The notes: generated by a model not told the origin, from the letters alone. 64,000 nt of DNA from an uncultured bacterium (GCA_938003875.1 CALKWO010000202.1:1-64000); one strand, 5' to 3'. Counted from the first letter of the stretch, positions 26,001-34,563 are shown. A program made the numbers and translations.

Positions 26001-28762
26001 TCGCTCGTGAACACAACGGGCATGACCGCTCCCGTTGTTCTGCCCTGTATTTTTCCTAGGTCTCTCATAATCTTGATGCTGCTGACATGGCTATGATCCA
26101 AATCTTGCCATAGCTGCTGCTGTATGGCTCTTGCGTTTTCGGAAAAATTGTTTGATGATGCATTCTTTACTTCCAGCAGCGTAAGAGAAGTAAAATCGCC
26201 AACAACATCCTGTATCTGAGGGTGTAACGGCAGGCGATGGAAAAGGCTGACATTGATCATAAAATGAGGGTTTTTGCTCCAGGTTCCCAGAATTGTGGCA
26301 TAAGCAGCCAAAAGCAAACAGGATGGGGTCAATCCTCTTTGGCCTGCCTTATTTTTAAGATTTGTCCATGTTTCTGTATCCAGGGTGTTCTGGTGCCTTT
26401 CGAACACAGGCGTAGCATGAAAATCAAAGTTTTCCACAACAGGCAATTCTGGTGCGCCAGGAAGATCGGGAAGACGTTTTTCCCAATATTCTTGGGAATT
26501 ATGATAAGCATCGGATTGTGTCAGGCTTCGCTCTGCAAGCACATAGTCACGGAATGTGATTTCCAAAGGAGGCAATGGGCGATTTATGTCTTGATAAAGC
26601 TCTTGCCATTCTTTGCTCAGGAGATTGAAGCTCCAGGCATCCAGAATCATGGCATCCAGACTGATATGGATACGAATGATATCATTGTCAAGAAGAGTAG
26701 CTCGAATCTCGAACATGGGCCATTGAGCGATGGGCAAAACCTGGTGGGACATACGAGAGCGTATCTGGCTCAATTCTCTGGAAATATCCTCTTCATTTTT
26801 GCCTCGTAAATCCAGCGTTTCAAAGGAATAAAAGGGAACTTTCTCTAAAACCTGTTGCTGTCCGTCTGGCAAGATAATAGCACGAAGCATATCATGGTAT
26901 TCTATAAGCCTTTGCCATGCCTGATTTAGTCTGGAAAGATCCATATGCCTCGATTCGATTTCAAAATAGCCATGCGTGGAAACATTTCCCAGGTCAAAAG
27001 CACCTGTACGACCAATCCAGTAGGCTTCCTGTACATCTGTCAGGGGGAAAGGTTTATAGCGATCCTCCTGGTTAGGCTGAATAGTGAGGGTTTTATCGCT
27101 TTGCTTTTCTTGCTTTTGTCTTTTTTCTATTTCCAGGGCTATTTTAGCTATGGTCGGGCCTTGAAATAGGCACACCATAGGAAGCTTTACCTGGAAAGAT
27201 TCGCTAAGCCTGGAGAGGAGTTGTGCGGCAAGAAGGGAATGCCCTCCCATAGAAAAAAAGTTATCGTGTATTCCGATTTTTTCTATGCCGAGAACTTCAG
27301 ACCAAATCTGTGCCACTTTCTTTTCATAAAGATTCGTAGGCGAGACGAAGTCGGATTTTTCTTTGCTCTCTCTTTGCAGCAAAGGATGGATTTCTGGAAT
27401 TTGATTCTGAGGAATGCTATCTATAAGTGTATGGAGCTTTTGGTCCAGATTTCCCTGAGCAAGGATTTGCATCCATTGAGAAAAATGCAAAATGGTTTTC
27501 TCCATGTCTTCTCTTGAAATCCTGCGAGAGTCATAGATAAACTTGCATTTCGTTTCCTGCATCATAGTTATAAGAATTGCAAGCGCATGACGGGTCTGGG
27601 CACCCTTTGCGTATACATTGCGAATGTCGCTTTTCAATCCGCCTGCTTCCATGATGGGATTTTCTATTGGATAGTTTTCAAAAACGAGAATGCTTTCATA
27701 AAGAGGCAAAGCTCCAGGCATATCGCTCCATTTATGTATCTGTCCTGTGGTGTAGTATTGATATTCTTGCAAGGAAAGGTTCTTTTCCTGGATGTTGCCA
27801 AAGTAGCCTTGTAGCGAAAGATTTTTTTCTATAGTAAGACGAAGGGGCAATGTATTGATAAAAAGACCGACCATATCAGAAATGCCAGCCATAGTAGGTC
27901 TGCCTGATACCGTGATTCCAAAGACAATGTCTTCTCTGCTGCTATAGCAGGACAAAAGGAGGCCCCACATAGCCTGGAACAAAGTATTGGGCGTCCATTG
28001 GTTTTGGCGGGAGATCTTGCTCCATCTTTCTGTAAGATTTGCTGGGAAAGTAAAAACTATCTCGCTATAGGGATTTTCTGCTTTCCATTCCAGGATGCTT
28101 TCGCTCTTTTTGCCAATAGGAGTAGGATCGGAAAAGCCTTGTAAATTTTTATGCCAGAACATCTCTGCATCTGCCAGGCTTTGCTGTTTGAGCCAGGCAA
28201 TATAATTTCGATAGGGAGGGGAAAAGGGTAAGGAAACGGCTTTTTTCCCTTGTAGTGCTTCATAGCAAAGGAAAAAATGCTTCAGAATAAGAATTAAAGA
28301 CCATCCATCTAATAGAATATGATGCACTGTCAATAGGAGCTTGTGCTGTTTTTCCCCCAAAGAGAAGACGAAAAGGCGAATCAAGGGTGCCTTGGATAGG
28401 ATGAATCCTTGTTTTCTATCCATGATGAGCAAGGATTCCAGCTTTTTCTCTTCTTCGTCTTTGGGAAGATTTCTCCAATCTTCCCACTGTACTGGAACCT
28501 TGGCAGAAGGCAACACAACCTGCAAAGGCTCTTCCTGGTTCTTCCAAACAAAGCATTCTCGGAGAATGGCATGATGTTCTGTTACTTTTTCCCAGGCTGC
28601 TAAAAAAGCTGTTTTATCCAGCATTCCTTCCAAAAGAAATACAAACTGTTCTATATGAATTCCTTGCTCGTTTCCAGAAAGGGTTTCAAACAGCATTCCC
28701 TTTTGCTGAGGAGAAAGGGTATAGATTGCTTCAATGTTCTGTGTATTCAAATTTTCCTCCAT
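23072..28762 (-). CDS. NRPS: C-PCP-Cy-A(Cys)-Ox-PCP
   Basis: Nonribosomal peptide synthetase of about 1,896 residues (numbers below count from an in-frame ATG at 28795). Order: condensation domain with HHILLDG (158-164); carrier with GGHSLL (Ser520); heterocyclisation domain with DAMILDAWS (714-722), i.e. DxxxxDxxS in place of HHxxxDG; adenylation domain with YTSGSTGMPKG (1189-1199) and Lys1780 in SANGKVNRK. A SagB/nitroreductase-type oxidase is inserted at about 1530-1735 (RRTFRSF, then YGSAGGLYPVQ). The last carrier has LGGTSL (Ser1835). The specificity residues read D-L-Y-N-M-S-M-I-W, close to the cysteine code, so a Cys-derived thiazole is predicted. There is no adenylation domain in the first module and no thioesterase. 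ATG 28762 starts at the normal C-domain N-terminus; ATG 28795 overlaps the kinase stop. Confidence 0.9.
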   Translation of the reverse strand: MEENLNTQNIEAIYTLSPQQKGMLFETLSGNEQGIHIEQFVFLLEGMLDKTAFLAAWEKVTEHHAILRECFVWKNQEEPLQVVLPSAKVPVQWEDWRNLPKDEEEKKLESLLIMDRKQGFILSKAPLIRLFVFSLGEKQHKLLLTVHHILLDGWSLILILKHFFLCYEALQGKKAVSLPFSPPYRNYIAWLKQQSLADAEMFWHKNLQGFSDPTPIGKKSESILEWKAENPYSEIVFTFPANLTERWSKISRQNQWTPNTLFQAMWGLLLSCYSSREDIVFGITVSGRPTMAGISDMVGLFINTLPLRLTIEKNLSLQGYFGNIQEKNLSLQEYQYYTTGQIHKWSDMPGALPLYESILVFENYPIENPIMEAGGLKSDIRNVYAKGAQTRHALAILITMMQETKCKFIYDSRRISREDMEKTILHFSQWMQILAQGNLDQKLHTLIDSIPQNQIPEIHPLLQRESKEKSDFVSPTNLYEKKVAQIWSEVLGIEKIGIHDNFFSMGGHSLLAAQLLSRLSESFQVKLPMVCLFQGPTIAKIALEIEKRQKQEKQSDKTLTIQPNQEDRYKPFPLTDVQEAYWIGRTGAFDLGNVSTHGYFEIESRHMDLSRLNQAWQRLIEYHDMLRAIILPDGQQQVLEKVPFYSFETLDLRGKNEEDISRELSQIRSRMSHQVLPIAQWPMFEIRATLLDNDIIRIHISLDAMILDAWSFNLLSKEWQELYQDINRPLPPLEITFRDYVLAERSLTQSDAYHNSQEYWEKRLPDLPGAPELPVVENFDFHATPVFERHQNTLDTETWTNLKNKAGQRGLTPSCLLLAAYATILGTWSKNPHFMINVSLFHRLPLHPQIQDVVGDFTSLTLLEVKNASSNNFSENARAIQQQLWQDLDHSHVSSIKIMRDLGKIQGRTTGAVMPVVFTSDLTQPSEQRKSSSFSWMGKGIYSITQTPQVWLDHQIIEEDGALVFQWDSVKGIFMSGVLDSMFQAYCNLLSSLAENDSAWENVSGESLIPKEQIEIIERHNKTKAPVPQGLLHSAFLEQVVPRYLQNAVITTKKSLTYKELYLRSLQIANMLKDARVKPNTLVAVVMEKGWEQIVSVLGILQAGAAYLPIDAHLPQKRIHYLLEDGKVQLALTQSYVENTFEWPSHVHHIAVDRQDAAPGGRTIEAIQKPQDLAYVIYTSGSTGMPKGVMIDHQGALNTICDLNKRFSIRPEDKVLGLSLLSFDLSVYDIFGILGAGGTIVLPDANALRDPSHWANLIVKEKVTIWNTVPALMEMLVEYLAGKGEILSFFPRLVMMSGDWIPVNLPDKIRSQRKDCQLISMGGATEASIWSIIYPIDKVDPHWKSIPYGHAMVNQAFYVMNKSLDIRPVWVSGELYIGGIGLAKGYWGNKEKTEAAFIIHPRTKEKLYKTGDLGRYLPDGNIEFLGREDFQVKIRGHRIELGEIETALSQHPGIRTCVVDAIGEKNNRRLVAYIVRQQHNAELTESEDRWKFKLKELNFRKTDAEQFSLDLLQPSPESMKKQRIQRRTFRSFLKQPIPLEKFSEFLSCLMPVDIEGIKKYRYGSAGGLYPVQTYIYIKPGRIEGIIGGIYYYNPKEHRLILIHENPKIYAYIHFPGNQEMFVESAFTIFLIGYQKAIEPMYSNRSLHYSILEAGIMSQLLEETAIEQEIGLCQIGEFYFDKIQDLFDLEPDHVLLHSLVGGKIAPEQKESWSPLQEMQAKAIQKKKESYHEDKALSEDLQNFLKDKLPAYMVPSSFIIMDELPLSANGKVNRKALPQVSGTSQEKTSTMPVSEMEQNIASVWQEVLKVDKVGVEDSFFDLGGTSLHMVQVHSKLVKKLNREIPIVEMFFQHSTIAALSKHLTETSPKNDLSDVPHADANKMKNMREKRKRSRDNIG

Positions 28763-28766
28763 AAAG

Positions 28767-28786
28767 CCCAGGGCAAGTGCCCTGGG
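28767..28786. promoter_or_regulatory. Perfect 20-bp palindrome at the kinase/NRPS junction
   Basis: CCCAGGGCA-AG-TGCCCTGGG is a perfect GC-rich inverted repeat between the kinase stop and the NRPS start. In RNA it forms a stable stem directly before ATG 28762, so it could attenuate transcription or limit ribosome access, lowering NRPS output relative to the upstream genes. Confidence 0.55.
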
Positions 28787-28791
28787 AAATC

Positions 28792-31215
28792 TCATTTCTT
28801 TTTGCCTCGGGCTTTGAGTTGTCTTACGATTCTTTGAATTTTTTCTACTCTTTCTCTTTCCTGCGGAGATTTTTCCAGAAGGAGAAAAGATTCAAAGTTT
28901 TTCAAGGCATTGTCGTAGTCTTTTGTTTTCAGGTACATAGAGCCCATGTTGTAAGGAATATCAGGATTATCAGGTTCTAGTTCCTTCCATTTCTCATAGA
29001 CTTCCAGAGCTTCTTTGTATTTTTCTAATTTTTGGAATACAATGGCAAGGTTTTGCTTTGCTTCTATTAAGTCAGGAGCGATTTCCTGGGCTTTTTGTAA
29101 GTGCTCCAGGGCTTTTTTATAATCTTCCTGATGGGAATAGATTACGCCAAGACCGCTATGAGACTCTGCTAAAAGTGGCTGAATTTCCAAAGCTTTCTGA
29201 AAATAGGCAAAGGATTTTTCCATGTCGTTTTGTCTTATAGCGATATCCCCTAATTTATTGTATGCAAGGGCAAAATCGGGCTGCAATTGTATGGTATTGA
29301 AGAAGAACTCTGATGCCTTATCGTATTTTGCCTGCCAATAAAAGATTTCTCCTGAATAATAGTGGGCTTCTGCCAGGTTTTTATCGTATTCCAGTACTCT
29401 CTGGTATTCTGAAAGGGCTTTTTCCAAAAGCTGCATGTCTTGAAATTTTTTGGCATTTGTCAGGATTTTTTGAGCAATTTTCTTTTCCAAATCTTTTCGG
29501 TCATTCAGAAGAGATTCCTGCTCTTTGGCATCCGCTATCTCCATAGCTTTTTTGATGCTTTTGAAAGCAGCCTCCCAGTCTTCTTTTTCTTTAAAGAATT
29601 GGATTTCTTGTTGTATTTTTTTATAGTTTTCTTGCTTTTCTTTCTCTTTTTTTATTAATTCTATTTTTGCTTTTTCTTGCTTTTCTTGTTCTTTCCGTAC
29701 TATTTCTTTCTTTTCCAGATAATTTTTATATAAAAAAGTAGAGGCAAAAGAAAGTAGGAAAGCAAGAGCCAAAAAACCAGCAGCATAGACTTTTTTATAA
29801 GAGAAAGAAGGCTTAGAACCATCCTGCGCAATACGCTCTAATTCTTTTTTAAATTCTTCTGCACTGCGAAAGCGTTCTGAAGGATTTTTAGATAATGCCT
29901 TCATAATGGCATTTTCTAAGGACTTACTCACAGAAAATCGAGGCTTGATTTCATGAAAAGAAGGGGGCTTCTTGTTAATCAGCATGGAAGTAAGACTAAA
30001 GCTTTCATTAGAAACAAAAGGAACGCTTCCTGTTGTCATCTCATATAAAACTACGCCTACAGAGTAAAGATCTGCTGTGAAGTCTACCTTTTCTCCTATA
30101 GCTTGTTCAGGAGGCATATAGCGCAACGTCCCTACGATTCTGTTTTCTCCTGTCAGATTGTCTGATACTTCCTGCTGATTTTCGGAAAGCATTTTGGCAA
30201 TGCCAAAATCCAATATTTTGCAATGATATTTGCTTTTCTCTCCATCTACGATAATATTCTGAGGCTTGAGATCTCGATGGATGATTTTCTTTTCATGGGC
30301 ATAGATCAAAACTTCGAGGATTTGTTTCCCTATCTCTATGACATCATGAAAATCAATGGCATTGGATTGAATCAATTCACTCAGAGGTTTTCCTGGAGCA
30401 TAGTCCATGACCATATACAGAATGCCTTCTTCTGTTTGATCCATGTCTATTATGCTTACAGCATTGGGATGATTCACCTGTGCCTGCAAGAGGGCTTCTC
30501 TTTCAAATCTTTTCAGGCTGGTTTCGCTGCCACTATGGGAAAGAAGGGTCTTAATAACCACAGTTTTATTGAGCCTTAGATGGTTGGCAAGATAGACTTT
30601 CCCCATCCCTCCCTGACCTAGAACCTTAAGAATTTTATAGGTATTTTTAATGACAGAGCCTGGCTCAAAAGCCTTTTGGGGAGGTTTTTTCTGGTATGTT
30701 ACAGCCTGACTTTGCACTCCAAAATATTGTTTCTCTTTTTGTGTTTGTTGGGCTAGATTTTGGATGGTTATATCTTTATTAGAGTTTCCATCAAAAGCTG
30801 TTTTGTTGTCAGCACTTTCATCGAAAGTCAATGCGCTGGCATCAATATCTTCCATGGTAAAAGAATTATCTTGATTCACAGCAGGAATTTTAGATGTCTC
30901 AGAGCAGGAAACATCTTCAAAATCTTCAGGAGAAAAATTATCCGATATGGTTATGTTCTGAGATGAATTAGAAGAAATCTCGCTATCAGCTATAGTGGCG
31001 CACTGAGATTTTTCAGGAGGCAGCTCTATCTGCGCACTATCTATTGTATCCAGACTTTTTTTTTCAGAAAGTAGCTCTTCTTCTACAATTGTGAGTATCC
31101 CTGCCTCTCCTGGGGAGAGGCAATTTTCTGCCATAGTCTCTGTTTCTACGCTATAACCACAAACACAACGAGCTGAATTTTGGAGAATTTCTTTGTGGCA
31201 TTGAGGGCATTTCAT
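28792..31215 (-). CDS. Ser/Thr kinase with zinc ribbon, TM helix and TPRs
   Basis: An 807-residue transmembrane kinase. A zinc ribbon is at the N-terminus (CPQC, then CVCG, Cys3/6/17/19). An acidic linker with TIxDxA-like repeats follows. The kinase domain spans about residues 190-460: glycine loop GQGGMGKV, catalytic HRDLKPQN (313-320), DFG (336-338) and MPPEQA. A transmembrane helix lies at about 476-496, then a Lys/Glu coiled coil, then about six TPRs (545-795) on the far side. All catalytic residues are intact. It is fifth in the six-gene lipoprotein-NRPS operon, so it may link envelope state to metabolite production. Confidence 0.9.
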   Translation of the reverse strand: MKCPQCHKEILQNSARCVCGYSVETETMAENCLSPGEAGILTIVEEELLSEKKSLDTIDSAQIELPPEKSQCATIADSEISSNSSQNITISDNFSPEDFEDVSCSETSKIPAVNQDNSFTMEDIDASALTFDESADNKTAFDGNSNKDITIQNLAQQTQKEKQYFGVQSQAVTYQKKPPQKAFEPGSVIKNTYKILKVLGQGGMGKVYLANHLRLNKTVVIKTLLSHSGSETSLKRFEREALLQAQVNHPNAVSIIDMDQTEEGILYMVMDYAPGKPLSELIQSNAIDFHDVIEIGKQILEVLIYAHEKKIIHRDLKPQNIIVDGEKSKYHCKILDFGIAKMLSENQQEVSDNLTGENRIVGTLRYMPPEQAIGEKVDFTADLYSVGVVLYEMTTGSVPFVSNESFSLTSMLINKKPPSFHEIKPRFSVSKSLENAIMKALSKNPSERFRSAEEFKKELERIAQDGSKPSFSYKKVYAAGFLALAFLLSFASTFLYKNYLEKKEIVRKEQEKQEKAKIELIKKEKEKQENYKKIQQEIQFFKEKEDWEAAFKSIKKAMEIADAKEQESLLNDRKDLEKKIAQKILTNAKKFQDMQLLEKALSEYQRVLEYDKNLAEAHYYSGEIFYWQAKYDKASEFFFNTIQLQPDFALAYNKLGDIAIRQNDMEKSFAYFQKALEIQPLLAESHSGLGVIYSHQEDYKKALEHLQKAQEIAPDLIEAKQNLAIVFQKLEKYKEALEVYEKWKELEPDNPDIPYNMGSMYLKTKDYDNALKNFESFLLLEKSPQERERVEKIQRIVRQLKARGKKK

Positions 31216-31224
31216 AGATTTATC

Positions 31225-32022
31225 CTAACTTTTCAGTTCTTTAATCTTCATTCCCTTAGAAAGAGATTTCATTCCTTTGATCCGAGAGGTAGCATATTTT
31301 TCTTCTACTTCTTCTATAATCAATTCTTCCTCTTCTCCTTCTACTTTAAAGGAATCACCTTTTTTTACGCCATCCAGAGAACCAGCATTGATGATGACTT
31401 TGTTATCGGAAAGGGGCTGAGAAGCGATCTGCCCTTTCCATTCCTGCTTAGAAACATCCTGGCTTATACTGCTCACAAGGGGAAGAACATTTTCTTCAGG
31501 AATCATCTCTTCATGAAGTTGTTTTTTTTCGGATAGATTATACAAAGTCCATTTGTTTTGGGTTTGCTCTTTTTGGATCAAAAGCAAATATTGACTATAC
31601 AAAGAATCGTTTAGCTTTTGTAAGGCCTCTTCCTGATTGGCGGAGATATTCAGCAAGCTATCCTGATATTTCTGTATGTCTCGCTCTACCACAACAAACT
31701 TACCACTGCAAAACAAGGCTAGCTTGAACTTATCTTCCAGTGGTTTAAGGGTTTCTTCCAAAGAGGCTACAACGATTCTGCTTTTCAAACTGGCATCATC
31801 GAGTTTAGGGAAATAGGAAGAATATTCCTGATATGTTTTGGATGATTTATCAACATTTTTTCCAAAAGGCTTCCAATCTATCAGATCTGTATCTATAGGA
31901 TTTTTGGGATCCTGGTGTGTAATAGCAGGCACTTCCACTGGTTTATTTTTTACATATTCTTTGTTTTGCTGGCAAGAAATAGCAAAAAAAATACAGAAAA
32001 ATAAAAGTAAATATCGTTCCAT
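31225..32022 (-). CDS. Lipoprotein with FlgT-like C-terminal domain
   Basis: A 265-residue lipoprotein: signal peptide and lipobox ending AISC (Cys17). A helical middle part follows. The last about 60 residues (VIINAGSLDGVKKGDSFKV ... LSKGMKIKEL) read like the small beta-barrel of FlgT C-terminal type. Residues about 75-130 (RIVVASLEETLKPL) resemble nucleoside- or LpoB-like alpha/beta parts. It sits between the YcfL-like lipoprotein and the kinase with 9-10 base gaps, so it is co-transcribed. Function is likely in the envelope; specifics unknown. Confidence 0.65.
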   Translation of the reverse strand: MERYLLLFFCIFFAISCQQNKEYVKNKPVEVPAITHQDPKNPIDTDLIDWKPFGKNVDKSSKTYQEYSSYFPKLDDASLKSRIVVASLEETLKPLEDKFKLALFCSGKFVVVERDIQKYQDSLLNISANQEEALQKLNDSLYSQYLLLIQKEQTQNKWTLYNLSEKKQLHEEMIPEENVLPLVSSISQDVSKQEWKGQIASQPLSDNKVIINAGSLDGVKKGDSFKVEGEEEELIIEEVEEKYATSRIKGMKSLSKGMKIKELKS

Positions 32023-32032
32023 AGCTTGCTCC

Positions 32033-32452
32033 TTATTTTGTAAATCTTACTAAAACATTGAATTTGGCAGCAGAGGGAGAAAGACTGGTAAACTCCACAG
32101 GGACTACTTCATGACGCTTGATAATATATGGTTTCCAGGGAGTTTCTTCTAATTTGTCATCTTTGTGAGTAAAGCTGCATTTGATGTCAACAGGAACGTT
32201 TTCATCTATATTGGTCTGGAAATGCACTTTGACCACAAGCATTCCCATATCATTTCTGCTTGCCTGAGATTTTATGATCTTCAATTCATCTACCAAATCC
32301 TGGTCTATAAAAATGACCTGATTTTCCTGATCCAGCATTACGGATTGCCTTTTTTCCTGTTCTGTAACGCTTCTCCCTATCACAGGCTGGTTGGATTTGC
32401 AGGAAATCAGCAAAACAGACAAAGTAACTAAAAGCAAAAATATATTTTTCAT
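32033..32452 (-). CDS. YcfL-like (DUF1425) lipoprotein
   Basis: A 139-residue outer-membrane-type lipoprotein: signal peptide with lipobox LISC (Cys18), then a single immunoglobulin-like beta domain ending in VLVRFTK. Pattern and length fit the YcfL/DUF1425 family, whose gene is next to lpoB in enterobacteria. The coding sequence begins right after the stop of the TPR lipoprotein gene. The conserved neighbourhood (lpoB, COG3014-like, ycfL) supports the call more than the sequence alone does. Confidence 0.65.
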   Translation of the reverse strand: MKNIFLLLVTLSVLLISCKSNQPVIGRSVTEQEKRQSVMLDQENQVIFIDQDLVDELKIIKSQASRNDMGMLVVKVHFQTNIDENVPVDIKCSFTHKDDKLEETPWKPYIIKRHEVVPVEFTSLSPSAAKFNVLVRFTK

Positions 32453-33658
32453 TTATATTCCCTTCTTTTCAAAAAGAAAATCTTCATATTCCTTTGTTCC
32501 TGGCCATGAATTTCTAACCTCATCGGGTTTTATTTTGGGATCAGGGGGTGTTAGCTTTTTAGGAACAAACTTACCGCCTGGTTGTGCATTTCCTTTGTCT
32601 TTTCCACTGCGCAAGCAATAGACAGTATTTTTCTTTACAGGACAATAATACCATGTTTGTTCATAGTTTGTCAGCTCCATCCCCTCTTTGTCATAGAACT
32701 TGAGCGTAATGGTATGAAAGCCTTCTGGGATTTCTTTGCAAAAGCCAAAAACTTTACCTGGCAAAAAATTCCATACACGAGTGTCTGCTTTAGATTGCAA
32801 AAGAGGCATCCCCATCGCCAGATCGCCTGCTATACCTTTAGCTTCGCGCAAAGAGCTGGCTTTGCTTCTTCCACAAGTATTCCCCTGATAAAAGATATCA
32901 GCCATGAGGCTGGCCTTGCCCATACTTTCGCCATTGATGAAAATTTCTACGCTCTCTTCAGGATAATCTGCAGCTTCTAAAAGCTCAATAGATTCTCCAG
33001 ATCCTACAGCTCTTTTTCCTGGGCCTTTGCCAGCTTCGATCAAGATTGTCAGATTGCTTTTGGAAAATTTTTCTAAATCCAGATAATCGTTTTTAGGCGA
33101 TTGCTGTAAAGCTTCTTGTAAAAACATCGCTGCATTTTCTTTTTCCCCCAGAACAAGGGCTGTTCTTGCCGCCATAAAATAAAGCAAGATACAGTCTCTT
33201 TTGTATTCTTCTTTAGGAGACATCATATCCGCTCCCAGGGCATTCTTGAAACCAGCGAGTGCTTTATCGTAATCTTCCATAAAATAGAATGTCATGCCTG
33301 TATAAAAATGCGCCATCATCTTTTCGTAAGGATCGCCTTTATATTCTTTGCCTTTTTCACTTCCTATCATGGCCATCAATTCTTTTGCTTCATCTTCTCC
33401 ATAGCTTTCCATTACTTTAAGTGCTTCCCTGAAAGCCTTGTTTGCTTGCTGATAGCGTCCCATAGTAAAAGCGACAGAGGCCAGGAAAAGGCGATGGTAC
33501 GCATAGTTTTTGCCTGTAGGATTCTCCTCGACTGTATTTTGACAGATTTCCAGAGCTTTATCGTATTCATGAGAATAGAAATAGGCTTTGGGAGGGCCAA
33601 TCTGGCATCCTATAGAAAAAGCAAGAACTAGATAGAATAAAAAATAAAACACTTTCAT
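32453..33658 (-). CDS. TPR lipoprotein, COG3014-like
   Basis: A 401-residue lipoprotein with lipobox SIGC (Cys18), then TPR-like helical repeats (about residues 25-200: YSHEYDKALEICQ, MGRYQQANKAFREA, MEDYDKALAGFKNAL). A beta-rich C-terminal half carries GPGKRAVGSGE. The arrangement resembles the COG3014 family found beside LpoB and YcfL homologues. It begins 11 bases after lpoB and abuts the next gene, so it lies firmly in the operon. It probably helps control envelope or peptidoglycan synthesis. Confidence 0.65.
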   Translation of the reverse strand: MKVFYFLFYLVLAFSIGCQIGPPKAYFYSHEYDKALEICQNTVEENPTGKNYAYHRLFLASVAFTMGRYQQANKAFREALKVMESYGEDEAKELMAMIGSEKGKEYKGDPYEKMMAHFYTGMTFYFMEDYDKALAGFKNALGADMMSPKEEYKRDCILLYFMAARTALVLGEKENAAMFLQEALQQSPKNDYLDLEKFSKSNLTILIEAGKGPGKRAVGSGESIELLEAADYPEESVEIFINGESMGKASLMADIFYQGNTCGRSKASSLREAKGIAGDLAMGMPLLQSKADTRVWNFLPGKVFGFCKEIPEGFHTITLKFYDKEGMELTNYEQTWYYCPVKKNTVYCLRSGKDKGNAQPGGKFVPKKLTPPDPKIKPDEVRNSWPGTKEYEDFLFEKKGI

Positions 33659-33669
33659 GATTCTTTCCT

Positions 33670-34287
33670 TTACTCGCGGCTGTATAAAGATCCAGGATCA
33701 CTAGCTTTTTTTACCTCATAATCTTGCTGCCAAACGATAGCCCTGGTTCCAACATGCGTTAGCCAAAAAGTATAACTATGATATTTGGTTGTCATATCTT
33801 TGGTTCTTTGTTCTTTGGTATAAGCACGGCCTGTCAGTATATAGTCTGCCTTATAAAGATCAGGAACTAGCTTAAATAGAGATTCTAAATCTTCTTCCTT
33901 ATCCTGGCCTGTGTTTTCTAAAATGACATCTTTTATTTTTTCAGATTCCAGGAAAGTCATATACCCACGAGAATATTGGATAAGATAGCCACGTATCTTG
34001 GTTAAAATTTCCCATTTATCAAAATCATAATCTCTTGTTTTGTTTGTCATCTGGGCAAAGGCGATTTTAGCAGGAGGAAGCTCTTTTTTTATGCGTTCCT
34101 TAATCTGAGGGCATTGCAAAATATCTTCTGCCATATTTCTCGCCATAGTGCGTAGATCTTTGCTGCTCACTTCTGTATCATGTACTATATCATCGTCTAC
34201 ATCAACACGAGATGTCCTGCTGGTTGTACAGGATACTGCCAAACTACAAAGCAAGATAAAAAATAACAAATAAAATTTTCTAAGCAT
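33670..34287 (-). CDS. lpoB: LpoB-like penicillin-binding-protein activator
   Basis: A 205-residue lipoprotein with lipobox AVSC (Cys20). The globular part has LpoB features: AEDILQCPQIKERI, then PAKIAFAQMTNKTRDYDFDKW and LYKADYILTGRAYTKEQR. In enterobacteria LpoB spans from the outer membrane to switch on PBP1b. It is first in the minus-strand operon, 63 bases downstream of a near-consensus promoter. Which synthase it would activate here is not visible. Confidence 0.75.
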   Translation of the reverse strand: MLRKFYLLFFILLCSLAVSCTTSRTSRVDVDDDIVHDTEVSSKDLRTMARNMAEDILQCPQIKERIKKELPPAKIAFAQMTNKTRDYDFDKWEILTKIRGYLIQYSRGYMTFLESEKIKDVILENTGQDKEEDLESLFKLVPDLYKADYILTGRAYTKEQRTKDMTTKYHSYTFWLTHVGTRAIVWQQDYEVKKASDPGSLYSRE

Positions 34288-34349
34288 AAAATTCTCCTCA
34301 CAAAATTACATCAGAATATCAAAGATACCAACGTGCACCTTAAAATACA

Positions 34350-34378
34350 AGTATAACCTGAATATAAATTTTTGTCAA
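34350..34378 (-). promoter_or_regulatory. Promoter of the lpoB-kinase-NRPS operon
   Basis: On the minus strand TTGACA (34373-34378), 17-base spacer, TATACT (34350-34355): a near-perfect sigma-70-type promoter 63 bases ahead of the lpoB ATG. Confidence 0.7.
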
Positions 34379-34411
34379 TTCGCAATAGAAGGAAATTAAG
34401 GAAAAAAAACC

Positions 34412-34442
34412 TTGAAAAATATATTGTAAAATTCTACAATAT
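34412..34442 (+). promoter_or_regulatory. POT-gene promoter with overlapping dyad
   Basis: TTGAAA (34412-34417), 17-base spacer, TACAAT (34435-34440). ATATTGTA (34421-34428) and TACAATAT (34435-34442) form a perfect inverted repeat covering the -10 box, an operator-like arrangement. Confidence 0.5.
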
Positions 34443-34534
34443 CTAAACACTATAGATAAGTTTTCCGACTGGCTCTAACAGAATCTGTGGTATTTATAGT
34501 CCATAAAAAGAATAAGAGTGAATACCGCCTGCTG

Positions 34535-34563
34535 GAGCAGATGCTATTATCATAGCACTGCTC
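34535..34563. repeat. 29-bp hairpin repeat, copy A
   Basis: GAGCAGATGCTAT, short loop, ATAGCACTGCTC, followed by the flank GCACAGG. It falls in the leader of the POT gene. Three related copies are at 38834, 48004 and 58007. Confidence 0.75.

Noticed and set aside
24090..28837. Many plus-strand open frames across the NRPS and kinase genes
   Set aside because: They are shadows of long minus-strand genes with recognised domains; none has family features.
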